Shown here in pieces: positions 10,910 through 21,557 of a stretch of DNA of 64,000 nt. A model generated the notes under the pieces. The model was not told the origin of the DNA. It searched no databases and saw only the letters and a list, made by a program, of their open reading frames with translations. Made by a program: the position numbers and the translations under genes. This stretch comes from Cyclaneusma minus (Eukaryota > Ascomycota > Leotiomycetes > Marthamycetales > Marthamycetaceae): the NCBI GenBank assembly GCA_037179335.1, contig JAKZHN010000019.1:434001-498000 (forward strand), in the 5' to 3' direction. Each line of letters begins with the position of its first letter. The stretch's first letter is position 1.

Positions 10910-12527
10910 CTAAGAAGTTTGCTCGCCGTCGCCCGAATCATCCTGTACCACTACCTCAGCCATGGTCGTGGGCCTTTCCTTCTCCCAAGGGAGTTCCGTC
11001 ACTTTTGTGCATAAAAATCTTTGGCTGTATTTGTAGACGTCGGCGGAGTGAGAACTAAGCTTCAATTTGACCTCCATCAGTGGAGCCACCGCATTCCGGA
11101 TCTCCCTTTTGATGGTGTAGTCTTTGTAATCGAGAGTCTTATCAATGATGGCTTTGAAAAACTCTCTCGTAAACATGGTATTCAGTTTGCCCTCCGCCCT
11201 AGAGATGCGAAGGAAGAACAGAGGGTTCTCATAATCATTGTCTTCTTCGAGGTCTGGAAGAATATCATATATAGTGTCAGTGATGAGCGCCCTGAGCGCC
11301 CGGTAGCTCTCCTGGCAACTCTCGTGCGAAGGTTTTCTACTCGCGAGACAAAGGAGCACGAGAAGTGCAATCGAAATTCGCTTGTCAAGGCGCAGACGAT
11401 ACATCTGGACCTCGGCGTCCAAAACAAGATCTCCGGTTTTAGACTCAGGAAACCATTGGGAGACGCAGTGTACCATGCACTATATAGAAGTAAGAGTTAA
11501 GCGATGCCAACATTGAGATAGTGTAAACTGTGAATCAGAACCAATTCCCGTAAGAAAATACGAACCTCCTTGTACAAAGGCTCATGCTGAATCTTAAACG
11601 CCAAAAGCAGAAGCTTGAAAGCATAAGTATCCTTTTCAATGGATTCGACGAACTTATGCGATCTGGCCATAGCATCTGACAAGGTCATCCTGATACAATG
11701 GGTTGCGTCGAGATAGTCAGCGACCAAGTACATTGACTCGAGCTCATTTGCATTCGCGATGGTCCATGGTCGAAGATACATGGCAGCGAGCACTTTGTCA
11801 AAGGCATTGACTTGGCGCTGAATGAAGCTTTTTGACAAGCCATCGAACTGACCCTCTTCTTCAACGAAGTCCTATAGAAGCTGTTAGTTGTCGTACGAGA
11901 AGCGAACAATCTGCTGCGGATGCATACCGGCCCAACGCGCTTTAAAAACCAGCACAGGCCTTCGTCATCCTCGTTGCCGTCCTTCACAGTCGAGAAATAG
12001 TACTTCACAGGGCCCTCGGAGCCGGACGAGGCATCTGCGTTCGCCCAGTCCAAGCTGGCTCCCAAAACTTCAGAGTGTGTCCGGAGATAGGTAGAATGGG
12101 CCATAAAGGTAGTGTTGAACACACGCAGCCTGGTATCGGGCTCCAGGCCATGGCGGCGGGCACGTTTGCGCATTTGGGCAAGCACAATGCCGTCAATATT
12201 GCGTGATACGTTATTGAGGGTATTCTGGGACTCACCTGGGTCGACATTGTCGCGTCTTAATTGCTTCAATGTTGCGAGGGAGTTGTGGGTTGTACGTGAT
12301 GGTGGACGCGAAGTTTGTAGACGCGACGTGAAGATCAAGCGCGTTCTACTAGCGTCCGGCCATGCCGGCACAGTGAGGCGTTCAGGCACATCAAAACCTG
12401 CATTTTCGGTCATGTTTGCTACCTTATTCTCGGGGTCGGGAACATCTGGACTGCAGATTTGCTTGCACCTCGGGGACTGAATCGTTATGAATAACTTGGA
12501 ACCCGATAAATGTGTCGCTGTCGACAA
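10910..12527 (-). CDS. BTB/POZ-domain protein
   Basis: Three exons are inferred: 12527-11928, 11871-11566 and 11479-10910, giving 491 aa. Intron 1 (GTATGC..TAG, 56 nt) is clear. Intron 2 (11565-11480) uses a non-consensus donor GTTCGT; it is the only choice I found that restores LYKE-CMVHCVSQWFPE, the helix-rich continuation usual after fungal BTB domains. The BTB core spans about residues 115-265: a strand-rich start (LEPDTRLRVFNTTFMAHSTYLRTHSEVLGASL), a middle helix segment, and YLRPWTIANANELESMYLVADYLDATHCI. The ~190-residue C-terminal part is helical and of unknown fold. Such proteins are often Cul3 adaptors or scaffold proteins, but function cannot be told from sequence. The start is uncertain: a later Met (MTENAGFDVPERL) would also work. 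Confidence 0.72.
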
Positions 12528-14307
12528 TGTGAAGATATCCGCCAGCTGCAGGTGAGGTTGGGGAAAGGCGGACCCGCAAAATCCTTATTCCGTTCCATCC
12601 GATAAGCGAAGAAGGTCCGTAGCTATGCCGATCCTCTCATCTATACTTCCCCGCCCCCGCCCCCGCCCCTTTACCCCCAAACCCCCAAACAACTCCGTCC
12701 CAAGTCCCAGTCTTGAATCGCGCGATACAACACCACCACCCAAAAAACCAGACGGCGGGGAAGCAGTCCGGATTTTAAAAGGCCGGGGAACGACTCGAGA
12801 ACAGGACTCTGCGGCAAGTTGGGCAGAAGCACACGCATCCGCAAGAAGCAGCTGAAGTGCTCATCCCCGGATTCCAGTCGAGTGTCACTTTCCAGACCCA
12901 TCTGAAGCCGCAGGTACATGATGCAGCATTGTTTCATGGACACGGCAATGTTTCGATACTCAACATCACGGTACTTGTCTGCAGTTGGTACTTGAATGCA
13001 GTCGAAGCCGGTAGCCGTCATTTGCAGAAACCCCGGACGATCCTGACGAAAGTGATGGCGCTCCCCCACATGCACTCCGCATTCGCCAATGCCTCGGGAC
13101 TAACTTGTTCTTGTTGCTTTTCTGCCGATCAAGCTGGATCTGTAGAGGCGCGCGGCTGGAGCCGAGATGTTATCATTACTCGCATTTCGAACGGAGGCGG
13201 GGATGAAAATGCCGTGGTTGTTGAGAGCATATGTTCTCGAGGGTGTTGGATGGTCAAGTATGGTAGCCGTGGGGGTTATGCATATATGATATGTTCCAGT
13301 AAGTCCCAGGGAGAAATCATGAGATACCTTGCTGCTTTCTTGACTTCTGGATGTTTCCATCGATCCTCGAACAGATCCACATAGCTATGTGCACCGGTGA
13401 TGGTCAAGTTCAGGATCCTCTGGTCCGCTAAAAAGCCGCCAAGGGCCAGGCTTGACGTCGTGGGCACTCGCGGCCAGTTGTCAGAGCCTCGCGATACTCG
13501 CCCTCGTGCTCACCGGTTTGCTGGTGGCACTGGGTGACCCGAGGTCGTCTCATCATCATCCCACTACGACTGCTTCATCGAACGGCCTTTGCAGGCATTT
13601 AGCCGGCCTACTAGCGAAACAACGGCCGAGGCATACGACCTCATGCAGACTCCATATCTACGATCCCGCAGAATGCAGCCGAAGAACATCATGGTCTGAC
13701 CAGGTAAGATACGTACCGGCCTGCTGGGAAAACAGGTTGTCGACTTAATACCCTACCCCACGGGCACGCGGCCGATAATTTGTCGGGCCTCCCAAAAGGC
13801 GGAGAAGCGCTGGCTGCATAACTCGTACGAGCCGTCCTAGCGCCGGCAGGCTTGTCACACCCGTGGACGTGCCATCCCCATATTACACAAAAGGCAGCCT
13901 CCAGTCCTCCACCTCGCCAGCAGAACCTCGTCAATCGCGGCTCGCCGAACCAGAAACTTCGGTCGAATTGTGGAGATCTCTTCGATTTTTCATCTCACAT
14001 CTGAACTGACCGGCACTTTGGCCCGGATATCGCCCCGCATAAGAAACGTATATAAAATAGTGTTTCCCTCGTGCTGTGCCGGAACCTTAAGAACTCCAAG
14101 CCGAGGATATTCGAATTGTGCAACAAAGAAATACCACCCTTCGACACCCGATTACCTATCCGCACTTGGAGTTGGACCCGAAGAGAGCTCGAGACACTCT
14201 ACGAACAAAGGGAATAAATAAATACTCCTACTTCAACCCCCCGCATTTCATATTGCCTCCCGATCTCGCATCCCGCCCCAGTCCAACTCCCCTTTCGCAA
14301 AACGAAC
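12528..14307. promoter_or_regulatory. Intergenic region; C-rich tract and TATA element
   Basis: Upstream of the BTB gene lies a C-rich tract at 12649-12688 (G-rich on the gene's sense strand). A TATA-like TATATAAAATA at 14049-14059 precedes the small ORF at 14308 by about 250 bases. Minus-strand frames at 13100-13467 have coding-like patches but no ATG where needed, so I do not call a gene. Confidence 0.45.
12649..12688 (-). other. G-rich tract (potential G-quadruplex) upstream of the BTB gene
   Basis: On the minus strand, which is the sense strand of the BTB gene, six runs of four to five G are separated by 1-4 bases. The tract lies about 120 bases upstream of the ATG at 12527. Confidence 0.6.
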
Positions 14308-14550
14308 ATGTCGAGCCAAATCCCCCTCACCTCCCCAACCAAATCCGCCACCGGCCCCCAATTCCAATCCTTCAACGCCGCCCACTCGCAACAACAGCCC
14401 GCCGACAGCCAAGCCGCCGCACAACAGTCGCAACATCCCCAGAACAGCGTCGCACCCTTCCTGCGTGATTTCAGCCTCGTCGCCGAAGCCGCGAAGCGCG
14501 CACAGATGGCCGTACTCGTCAGGGACATGGATTCGTTCGGCCTCGCCTAG
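14308..14550 (+). CDS. Small 80-aa protein, unknown function
   Basis: A single-exon ORF starts at an ATG in a good context (AACGAACATGTCG), with a TATA element about 250 bases upstream. Residues 1-48 are Ser/Gln/Ala/Pro-rich and likely disordered. Residues 50-80 are different: PFLRDFSLVAEAAKRAQMAV followed by LVRDMDSFGLA, an amphipathic helix pattern ending in an acidic-hydrophobic tail. I do not recognise the family for certain. The contrast between a disordered head and an ordered helical tail is typical of small conserved fungal proteins. No signal peptide or membrane segment is visible. Confidence 0.55.
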   Translation: MSSQIPLTSPTKSATGPQFQSFNAAHSQQQPADSQAAAQQSQHPQNSVAPFLRDFSLVAEAAKRAQMAVLVRDMDSFGLA

Positions 14551-15716
14551 ATTCCTTTCGTTCCTTGGAAATCCCTTGTCACAATGTTGTGTCGCTGGAG
14601 CGGAACACAAGACTCGCCACTTCTTCTCTCATGGTGATCTAATAGAGTATACCCGAGGCTGGCGAGCGGGATGTTTGGTGTTTTTGAACGTTTGGAGTAT
14701 GGGAAATTGATCAGGTTCATGGGCGGTATTTTGCGACGGCGCTACGAGGTGCATCTTGGTTTACTTGGATATGGGTGCGGGATTGAATGCTGGAGCAATG
14801 GCGTTTTCGAAAACGCTTGCTCCCATCACATGAGCGAACGGTTGCAGAAGCACGCATCGAATGTTCGGCGGGGAGGGGATTAGCTGGGGATGACTTCGGA
14901 GACAAAATGGCCTGCTTGTTCACAGGTACAGGATGAATATTTGGACAGCGAGTGGCCCTGGAAGACAGTGGGAGACGAGGCTCGAAATTGGTTGCATAGT
15001 GTCGGACAGATGTTGACAGAGTTGCATATATCTTGCATTCACCTTGCTATGATCTTGAGCATCATCGAAGAGCTGGAAAGCGCTTAGAGGGGCGGCTGAT
15101 ATATACCAATGTAATACAAAATATGTGATAATCACCGTCGTTTCCAGGTTTTCATTATAAAGGCTAATCAGCTATGTGATGAATGACAAGACTCGCCTTG
15201 ACATGGTGATATACGACGAATCCAGACTTTGTGTCTCACAAATTTATCCGAATTCCGAAGTCTGTACTCTGTACCTCACACACTGTCCACTCCACGGTGG
15301 ACTCACTCTCCAGTCTCCACCAAGTTTTCGTCCAACATCTAACGTGATGAGGCGAGTTTCAAGCTACCTTCCCCAAATGCCTGTAGTGTTTCCTTCTACA
15401 CACTTCTAGACGAGGCCTCGGAGAGACTCAGGCGGAGAGTGACAGCTGCCATAGTGAAACGTGAGAAAGTCTGCGTACTCTGTTGCGAAGAATCCTTGCA
15501 CTTATGATATTCCGGATAAGTCCAGATAGTCCCATTCACTCGAGATATTTGGGATGACTTGGGGGAGTCCTAACCATCTTGAATGTGGTATTCCTAATCA
15601 CTTGGGGTTTCCCAAATGACTTTGATTCTAGTCGCTCAGAATATTCTCGATTCCCTCACGGATAGTCCAAGTGACTTGGGGAGTTGGGATATCCTTCATC
15701 CATCATAGACTCCCTC
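14551..15716. other. Intergenic, with degenerate repeat copy 3
   Basis: No gene supported. The downstream half (15510-15690) carries another degenerate copy of the dispersed ~20-bp repeat family, including GATAGTCCAAGTGACT at 15661-15676, identical to the block at 1821-1836, and GGTATTCCTAATCACTTGGGG-like units. Confidence 0.5.
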
Positions 15717-17383
15717 TTATTCCCCCGCCCCATAGCTCTTAACCCGGCTCCAAAAGAACGCTTTGTCATTCCTCAGCCCAAACTCGGCCCAGTCATCCGT
15801 CAACTTGTTGTAATTCCAAAACCCCTTCCATACCATCTTATTGTTCTTCGCGCCCTTCCCCACACTTCGCAAACTCAATTCCATGCGATAGATATACTTA
15901 GGCCCCACGCCTTCGGTCTCTATAATAACATCTCCTTCGGCGTCTTTGGGCTGAATGTCATCATCTAGATGATCATTGGCGCTGGAAAGCTTCCAGCGGC
16001 CGCGAAGAGCCTGTTGGATGAGGGATGTTCCGGTTATGGGTTTGGCAACGCGTTCGGTTGGGATTTGGTTGAGGAGGGATTTGGTTAGTTCGTGTATGAC
16101 TTCGGCGGGTTCGGTGGTGGTTAGGAGCGAAATGCAGGTGCCGTCGCGGAAGAAACGGAGGTAGCGGTAGTAGGTGACGATGTGGACTTGTGATGACCAG
16201 GTAGAAGGGGTTACTGAGGCTTGGCCGGGGCGGATGTAGTTTACTGTGGAGATATAGCAGCCGTTAAAGCGAATTCGAGGTCGGGCGCGGAACATCTGGT
16301 ACCATGACGAGGCGTAGGCTGTGCGAAGCAGTATTTCGTTGACCTCGCTGGGACCCCTAGTTAGTAACCACATATTTCAGAAAATGGAGATTGTAGATAC
16401 TTACTTGAACTCAAGTCGGGGCGTGGGTTGGTCTGCTGGATAATCGTCCGCTGAACCAAGCACATGCCCCCCTTCGAAGTCCTCTAGTAGTGGCCCCCCT
16501 GAAAGATCTCTATTCCATGAGTAATGCATAGCGGCGAACCCAACTTCTTGGCCAATGCATATGCGCTTCCATATTGTTTCTTCGGTCAAAACGAGATATG
16601 CTAGTCGTTTGCATACCGAAGCCAATCGCACAAACGACGCCACATCCACAATGGCTACTTCCATCAAGATGTGTGCCAACAACTCATCTGGTATTAGAGA
16701 TATGGGGCATGGCGGCGCGGGAGTGTCTTCGATCTCTGGGGGCGCTGGTTCGATGGATAGGGTAGAGAAGCCAGCGATCAAGTCTCGCATAGGAAGTGGG
16801 GGCCCGCTGAGGGAGTGGTGAGCGGTATTCGGCACCGTTACAGGAGCATTTGGGGGGTTCGTATTGGTAGGTTTGGAGGCATTCTTGGATGCAAAACTCG
16901 AAGCTGGGAAATGTTTGTTCTTGTATTTCAAGTCTACCCGATCATCCATCTGCACTTTGTAAGAACAAGTTGTTGATCAACGGAATGTCTACTCACTTTG
17001 AAGGCTTTCCGGTAGAGATGTAAACTATCCCCGAGACTTCCCTGCGACTCTCTCTCTACCGCCTTCTCATAATGTTCCAGGGCCGACTGTGGCTGGCTCT
17101 CCACACCCGATTCAGCCTTCTTCCCCTCGCTGTTCGTTTGTGTATCTTTTGCAATCTGGTCATTGTCAAAGTGATACTGCGAGTGGGACTCCTGCTCGTC
17201 TGCTTTTTCTACTCGTTCCGAAGCCTTTCCTGGTCTCGATCGTGGCGGCTTTTGCTGTAATCGGGACGAATAGGTCGTGGTAGGTTTATCTTGCCTCGTA
17301 GAGTCGTTCCCGGAACGGGCAGACACTTCTCGACGCCACTGCTCCCGAAACGACTCCAGGTATTCAGCGTTCGATTCAGACAT
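15717..17383 (-). CDS. F-box protein of the Pof7/Hrt3/FBXO9 type (SCF ubiquitin-ligase adaptor)
   Basis: Exons 17383-16997, 16949-16405 and 16356-15717 are joined across short introns of 47 and 48 nt (GTGAGT..CAG; GTAAGT..CTAG with a TACTAAC branch site), giving 523 aa. The N-terminal ~100 residues are charged and disordered. A TPR-like helical pair follows (SALEHYEKAVERESQGSLGDSLHLYRKAFKM.. at about 101-140). The F-box is at about 211-261 (PISLIPDELLAHILMEV..LASVCKRLAYLV..ETIWKRIC), and a C-terminal domain carries WYQMFRARPRIRFNGCYIS, VTYYRYLRFFRDGT and LRGRWKLS, characteristic of the FBXO9/Hrt3 group. The family binds Skp1 through the F-box. It is divergent from the MTM1-type carrier with only 360 bases between the start codons. 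Confidence 0.9.
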
Positions 17384-17743
17384 TGTGCGTGACTCAATGA
17401 AGGTGAAGCTTGATTATGAAGAAGCTGATAAGATCTCGGTGGGAGAAAGATCAATCAGATAACAGAAATCGGTGACGCACGCGGTATCGGAGTGGAACTC
17501 TAAAGCGCTGCGAGAAGTTAAGCCTGCATCGGCGATCATTGATCGGAGGGTGCTCCGTGCGCTTTCGGCCTTCAAGGTTGCCGCCTCCCAGAATTTTGAT
17601 GATGATATTTATGACTTGGTCCGTAAGCTAGAACCTACTACCACAGCTCTCTCCGCCCATCTCGCCAGTCCTACACCCCGCCCCGTCGAAACGTCTGGGG
17701 AAGAGGTCCCAAATCCATTCTGAAACCACCCAACACTGCCTCC
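17384..17743. promoter_or_regulatory. Shared 360-bp divergent promoter (F-box protein / mitochondrial carrier)
   Basis: The region separates two divergent ATG codons and must contain both promoters and 5' leaders. A stop-free frame on the plus strand (17472-17723) has no ATG and ends 20 bases before the carrier start. I treat it as leader, not as a gene. Confidence 0.6.
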
Positions 17744-19167
17744 ATGTCCGGTCTTCTGGCCCGCGCGGCCAGGACCGACGCCGAACCTGAAAGTCCCAAG
17801 GTCGACGGTCAGCGCCATGAACGGATACCAGTGGACGAAAGGATCCCGGGACCGCCGCCAATGCCAGCCACGGACGACGATTTCGGGGAGGAAATCGAAA
17901 TCACAACAGGCCAGAAGATGCTGTCTGCCATGTCCGGCAGTCTCTTCACTTCTCTGCTAGGTAGAATCCCTCTGCCAATTGCTATCCTGCCTATATACCC
18001 GGGCTGATTTTTGGCTTAGCCACTCCTCTGGATGTCGTTCGCGTCCGTTTACAATCCCAACCTAGTCAATCTACCTTTGCTGCCGTACAAAGGGCCGCCG
18101 CCACCACATCTCAGCCGCTCAAAAATCTTCCTCCGAATCTTGGCGTAACTGCTTGCTGCCGAGAGGTCTTCTTTACAAGTAGCAATTCCGACGTCTGCCT
18201 AGCCGGTCCGAAGTACCCTGGCCTGGCGCACTCTGGGGCAGGCTCAGGCCTTGGATGCGCGGTGGAGGAGACTCAACGGCGGACCTTCAATTCCACCCTT
18301 GATGGGCTCCAAAAAATAGCAAGACACGAGGGCGTTACTACTTTATGGCGTGGTCTCTCACCAACTTTACTCATGGCTTTACCCGCCAATATTATATACT
18401 TTACCGGCTACGATTGGTTACGATACGATCCCAAAAGTCCGATACGTCGAATAGCCAGCGATGGCTATGCTCCCCTTGTGGCTGCTCCGACTGCTAGGAT
18501 CATGGCAGCTGTCGTCGTTAGTCCGATCGAAATGTTCAAGACAAGGCTCCAAGCTAGCCATTCCCCAACCGGGGCAGGCCATTTTGCGGATGCGCTGAAA
18601 GGACTCCGGGAAATGGTGCATGCAAACGGGTACCTCTCTTTATGGCGTGGACTCGGACTCACTCTCTGGCGCGACGTCCCATTTTCCGGCCTTTACTGGT
18701 GGGGATATGAGACTATTCGTGGCCAGCTGACTGCTGCCCGTGAACGGCCTCGAGGTCGCAGTCTAGACATTGACGGAAACCGTACTGAAGCACGAAGTCG
18801 TTCGCAAAGTCGCAAAGATCTTAGCGCCACATTCACGGACAGTTGCATAGCAGGAGCAGGATCCGGGGCGGTGGCAACCTTTGTGACCATGCCGTTTGAT
18901 GTCGGCAAGACGAGGCAACAAGTCTTCAAAGAGGGCGGGCCCAACTCGAGACCTGGAACCCTCGCTCCGGAACAGCTGTCGATGCCCAAATTCCTGCTTC
19001 ATATTTATCGAGAGGAAGGTCTCACGGGCCTCTGGAAAGGGTGGATTCCCCGGATTCTGAGAGTGGCGCCGGCCTGTGCCATCATGATCAGCTGCTACGA
19101 AGTGGGCAAACGCATGGCTCGGAGCATGAACGAGAAGGCGAAGAGAAAGGGGGAACTTGGCAACTGA
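17744..19167 (+). CDS. MTM1: Mitochondrial carrier of the Mtm1/SLC25A39-40 type
   Basis: Exons 17744-17960 and 18020-19167 are joined across a 59-nt intron (codon G|CC split), giving 454 aa. Three carrier repeats are visible by their PX[DE]XX[KR]X[RQ] signatures: PLDVVRVR (75-82), PIEMFKTR (about 240) and PFDVGKTR (about 363), each with downstream aromatic/Gly matches such as LWRGLSPTLLMALP and LWKGWIPRILRVAP. A long insert follows the first signature and contains Cys118, Cys119, Cys132 and Cys152. A long loop with cysteines at this site is a mark of the Mtm1/SLC25A39/40 subgroup, linked in the literature to mitochondrial glutathione import and manganese/iron homeostasis. The N-terminal ~55 residues are polar. 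The insert with Arg/Ser residues before the third repeat (RSRSQSRKD) is probably a loop. Confidence 0.92.
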
Positions 19168-19788
19168 CAGGGCTGTTACACGGAGTTTTCTGTTTGCCTA
19201 GATCTTGCGGTCTGGACTGTGCATTTTATCAAGGTCGTCTGAGCAATTGGCGTTGGCGGGCAGAACCCATGGATTAGAATGCATAGCGGAATGTACGATA
19301 TGATACCTCTTGTGGGATTCAGCGGTACTGTATTGATAGAAGAGCTTCGGTGTGATACTAGCAACTTGACACACGATAGAGTCAGGCGCCACGTTATGTT
19401 CCCAAGGGGGAGAATAAGTTGCGATAATTCCATTTGGTGCGCTGGAATTCGAGGGCGACTTCTTTCTAAATTATAGGTTAATAGATATAACGACTTATTC
19501 GGAACGACAAAATGGCTGGGCCGATTGCCCGAGCAACTCGGCCCGCTGTCCGCCTACATGCCTTGCCGCCGGCCCCTGAAATTGGCTCGCGCTGTCACGG
19601 CACCGCGTCTAGTATGCCGTGACGCGTAGCCCAGATCGGGTTTCGTGCCAAACCTTGGGCTGAGCTCCAAATTAAAACACCTCCACATCCACACCCCTGA
19701 CAATTCCCCACGATCTCCCACTACTCCAACTGATCTCCGCTCCATCGTCAAAGTGTCGTTCCTCGTCTTTCTCCGTCGCCCCACAATC
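19168..19788. other. Intergenic between carrier and uracil-DNA glycosylase genes
   Basis: It holds the carrier 3' end and the UNG promoter/leader. The UNG frame stays open upstream of its ATG to 19630 but contains no further ATG; see findings. Confidence 0.5.
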
Positions 19789-20870
19789 ATGGCGAACCTC
19801 AAGCGAAAAGCCGCCGAAGAGGTCGCTTCTGCTGACGCGAACTCGGCGAAGAAGCCCAAAGTGAACGCCAGCATAACCTCTTTCTTCGGTCCCCCCAAAG
19901 CTGTGGCCAAAGACACCAAGGTCACTGCTACGGCAATTACCAGTGCTGAGCCTGAACCTGCTACTGTCAAGTTCGACAAGCAGAAATGGGCCGAGAAATT
20001 GACGGACGAGCAGCGAGAACTGTTGAAGTTGGAGATTGAGACGCTGCATGAGAGCTGGTTCCCTCACTTGAAAGATACCCTTGTCAGCAAGGAATTCTTG
20101 GACCTGAAAAGGTTTCTCAAGAAAGAGATCGACGCCAAGAAGACCATCTTTCCACCAATGGAGGATGTGTACTCCTGGTAAGCAATCCGTGCCATGGCCC
20201 AATCCGTGCACCAACAATCTCGAGAATCCCATGTCATTTCGCTCCCAACTAGAATGATCCTGCCAAAGAATATTCACTAAATATTTTTGTCATTATTAGG
20301 TCCCGTCACACTCCATTCAACACAGTCAAAGCCGTAATCATCGGCCAAGACCCCTACCACAACCTCAACCAAGCCCACGGCCTCGCCTTCTCCGTCCGCC
20401 CACCAACTCCCGCCCCCGCCTCTCTCCAAAACATCTTCAAGCTTCTCAAGAAAGACATACCCGGCTTCGCACCCCCTCCCAGCAAAGGCGGTCTCCTAAC
20501 ACCCTGGGCCGATCGCGGCGTCCTAATCCTGAACACCTGCCTGACCGTGCGCGCCCACGAAGCCTATTCGCATTCCAAGCGCGGCTGGGAGAAATTCACG
20601 CAGAAGGTGATTGATGTGGTAGCGCAGAAGCGTCCTAAGGGTGTTGTGTTTTTGGCTTGGGGCACGCCGGCGGGGAAGGTGGTGGTGAAGATTGATCGGA
20701 AGAAGCATTTGGTGTTGCAGAGTGTGCATCCGAGTCCTTTGAGTGCGATGAAGGGGTTTTTCGATTGTGCGCATTTTAGTAAGACGAACAAGTGGTTGAA
20801 GGAGAGGTATGGGGAGGGTGAGGAGATTGATTGGAGTTTGGATGTCAAGCCTGTTGATGCGGGTATTTAA
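19789..20870 (+). CDS. UNG1: Uracil-DNA glycosylase (family 1)
   Basis: Exons 19789-20177 and 20300-20870 are joined across a 122-nt intron (TG|G split), giving 319 aa. The enzyme removes uracil from DNA in base-excision repair. Catalytic motif A is GQDPYH at 145-150 with general-base Asp147. The uracil-binding Asn208 is in LILNTCLTVRAH, and motif B HPSPLSA is at 273-279 with His273. The N-terminus has KRK and KKPK basic clusters and a PCNA-box-like NASITSFF (26-33) in which the usual leading Gln is Asn, comparable to nuclear UNG2. Residues 92-130 carry the family's pre-core helices (ESWFPHLKD..FLKKEIDAKKTIFPP). The second exon is markedly more G-rich after 20600. The 3' end is tandemly duplicated just beyond the stop. 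Confidence 0.96.
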
Positions 20871-20981
20871 TAGGGGGTTCGGTAGGACAGTGGGGATGAT
20901 GTCTGCTTGGTCATGAAGCCCGCTGATGCAGGTATCTAATAGGGGGTCCAGCAGTACATGGGGGATGGCGTCTGCGTGGTC
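20842..20981 (+). repeat. Tandem duplication of the UNG 3' end
   Basis: Unit 1 (20842-20912) includes the last codons and stop of the gene. Unit 2 (20913-20981) follows at once and matches it with a 2-base gap and scattered substitutions (for example CTGTTGATGCGGGTATTTAA versus CCGCTGATGCAGGTATCTAA). Unit 2 lies past the stop and is not translated. Confidence 0.85.
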
Positions 20982-21503
20982 TTTCGGCACCTGATGATGG
21001 GATATAATGCTGTACAGTACAGGATGATGGAAATGGTTCATACGATGGTCAAGTTGCCGGCGTTCTCAAGGGAGCTGTGTATCACTAAAATGGCTATAGC
21101 AGGATATGGTTCGAGGAAACCCGGTCGAGTTTATAGTACTGTTTCGCCTAGCTTTGCAGGCGCATCAAGCTTTCAGTTCATCAGACATGCGAGTTCTTCA
21201 GGTTCATCAACTTCATCAACTTCATCAACTTCATCCAAGTTCATCGGAATTTCTAAGTCTATCATCGGCCTGTGTAACGTGAGATCATCCCCCCAACTCT
21301 TGACAGGATTGACAGGCAGGACTAGTCAACCACCATGTGCAAAGCTACTTCCCAATCCCATAACCTCTTGGGGAAGTTACTGGCTGCACACCATCCTAAC
21401 CATCAGCTCTTTCAAACCACCATCTCGATGAATCGGAACCCAAGAATGTCCAAAAACGCCATAGGCCAAGTCATGACGTCAAAGACTTGCCCATGACGAA
21501 CAA
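20982..21503. other. Intergenic; 9-bp microsatellite
   Basis: No gene. Three perfect and one partial copy of TTCATCAAC lie at 21203-21238. The remainder is probably the promoter and leader of the DUF3140 gene. Confidence 0.5.
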
Positions 21504-21557
21504 ATGCCAAACCCACTCCTTTCTTTCAAAGACCAATCCAAGACCCGTGATATACAA

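Noticed and set aside
13100..13467. Two overlapping minus-strand frames that could be spliced (…HPEVKKAA|R…)
   Set aside because: The upstream frame lacks an ATG, the resulting protein has no recognised feature, and the putative ~200-nt intron is not supported.
17472..17723. 83-codon open frame just upstream of the carrier gene, with coding-like composition
   Set aside because: It begins at GTG and has no ATG inside. It more likely belongs to the 5' leader.
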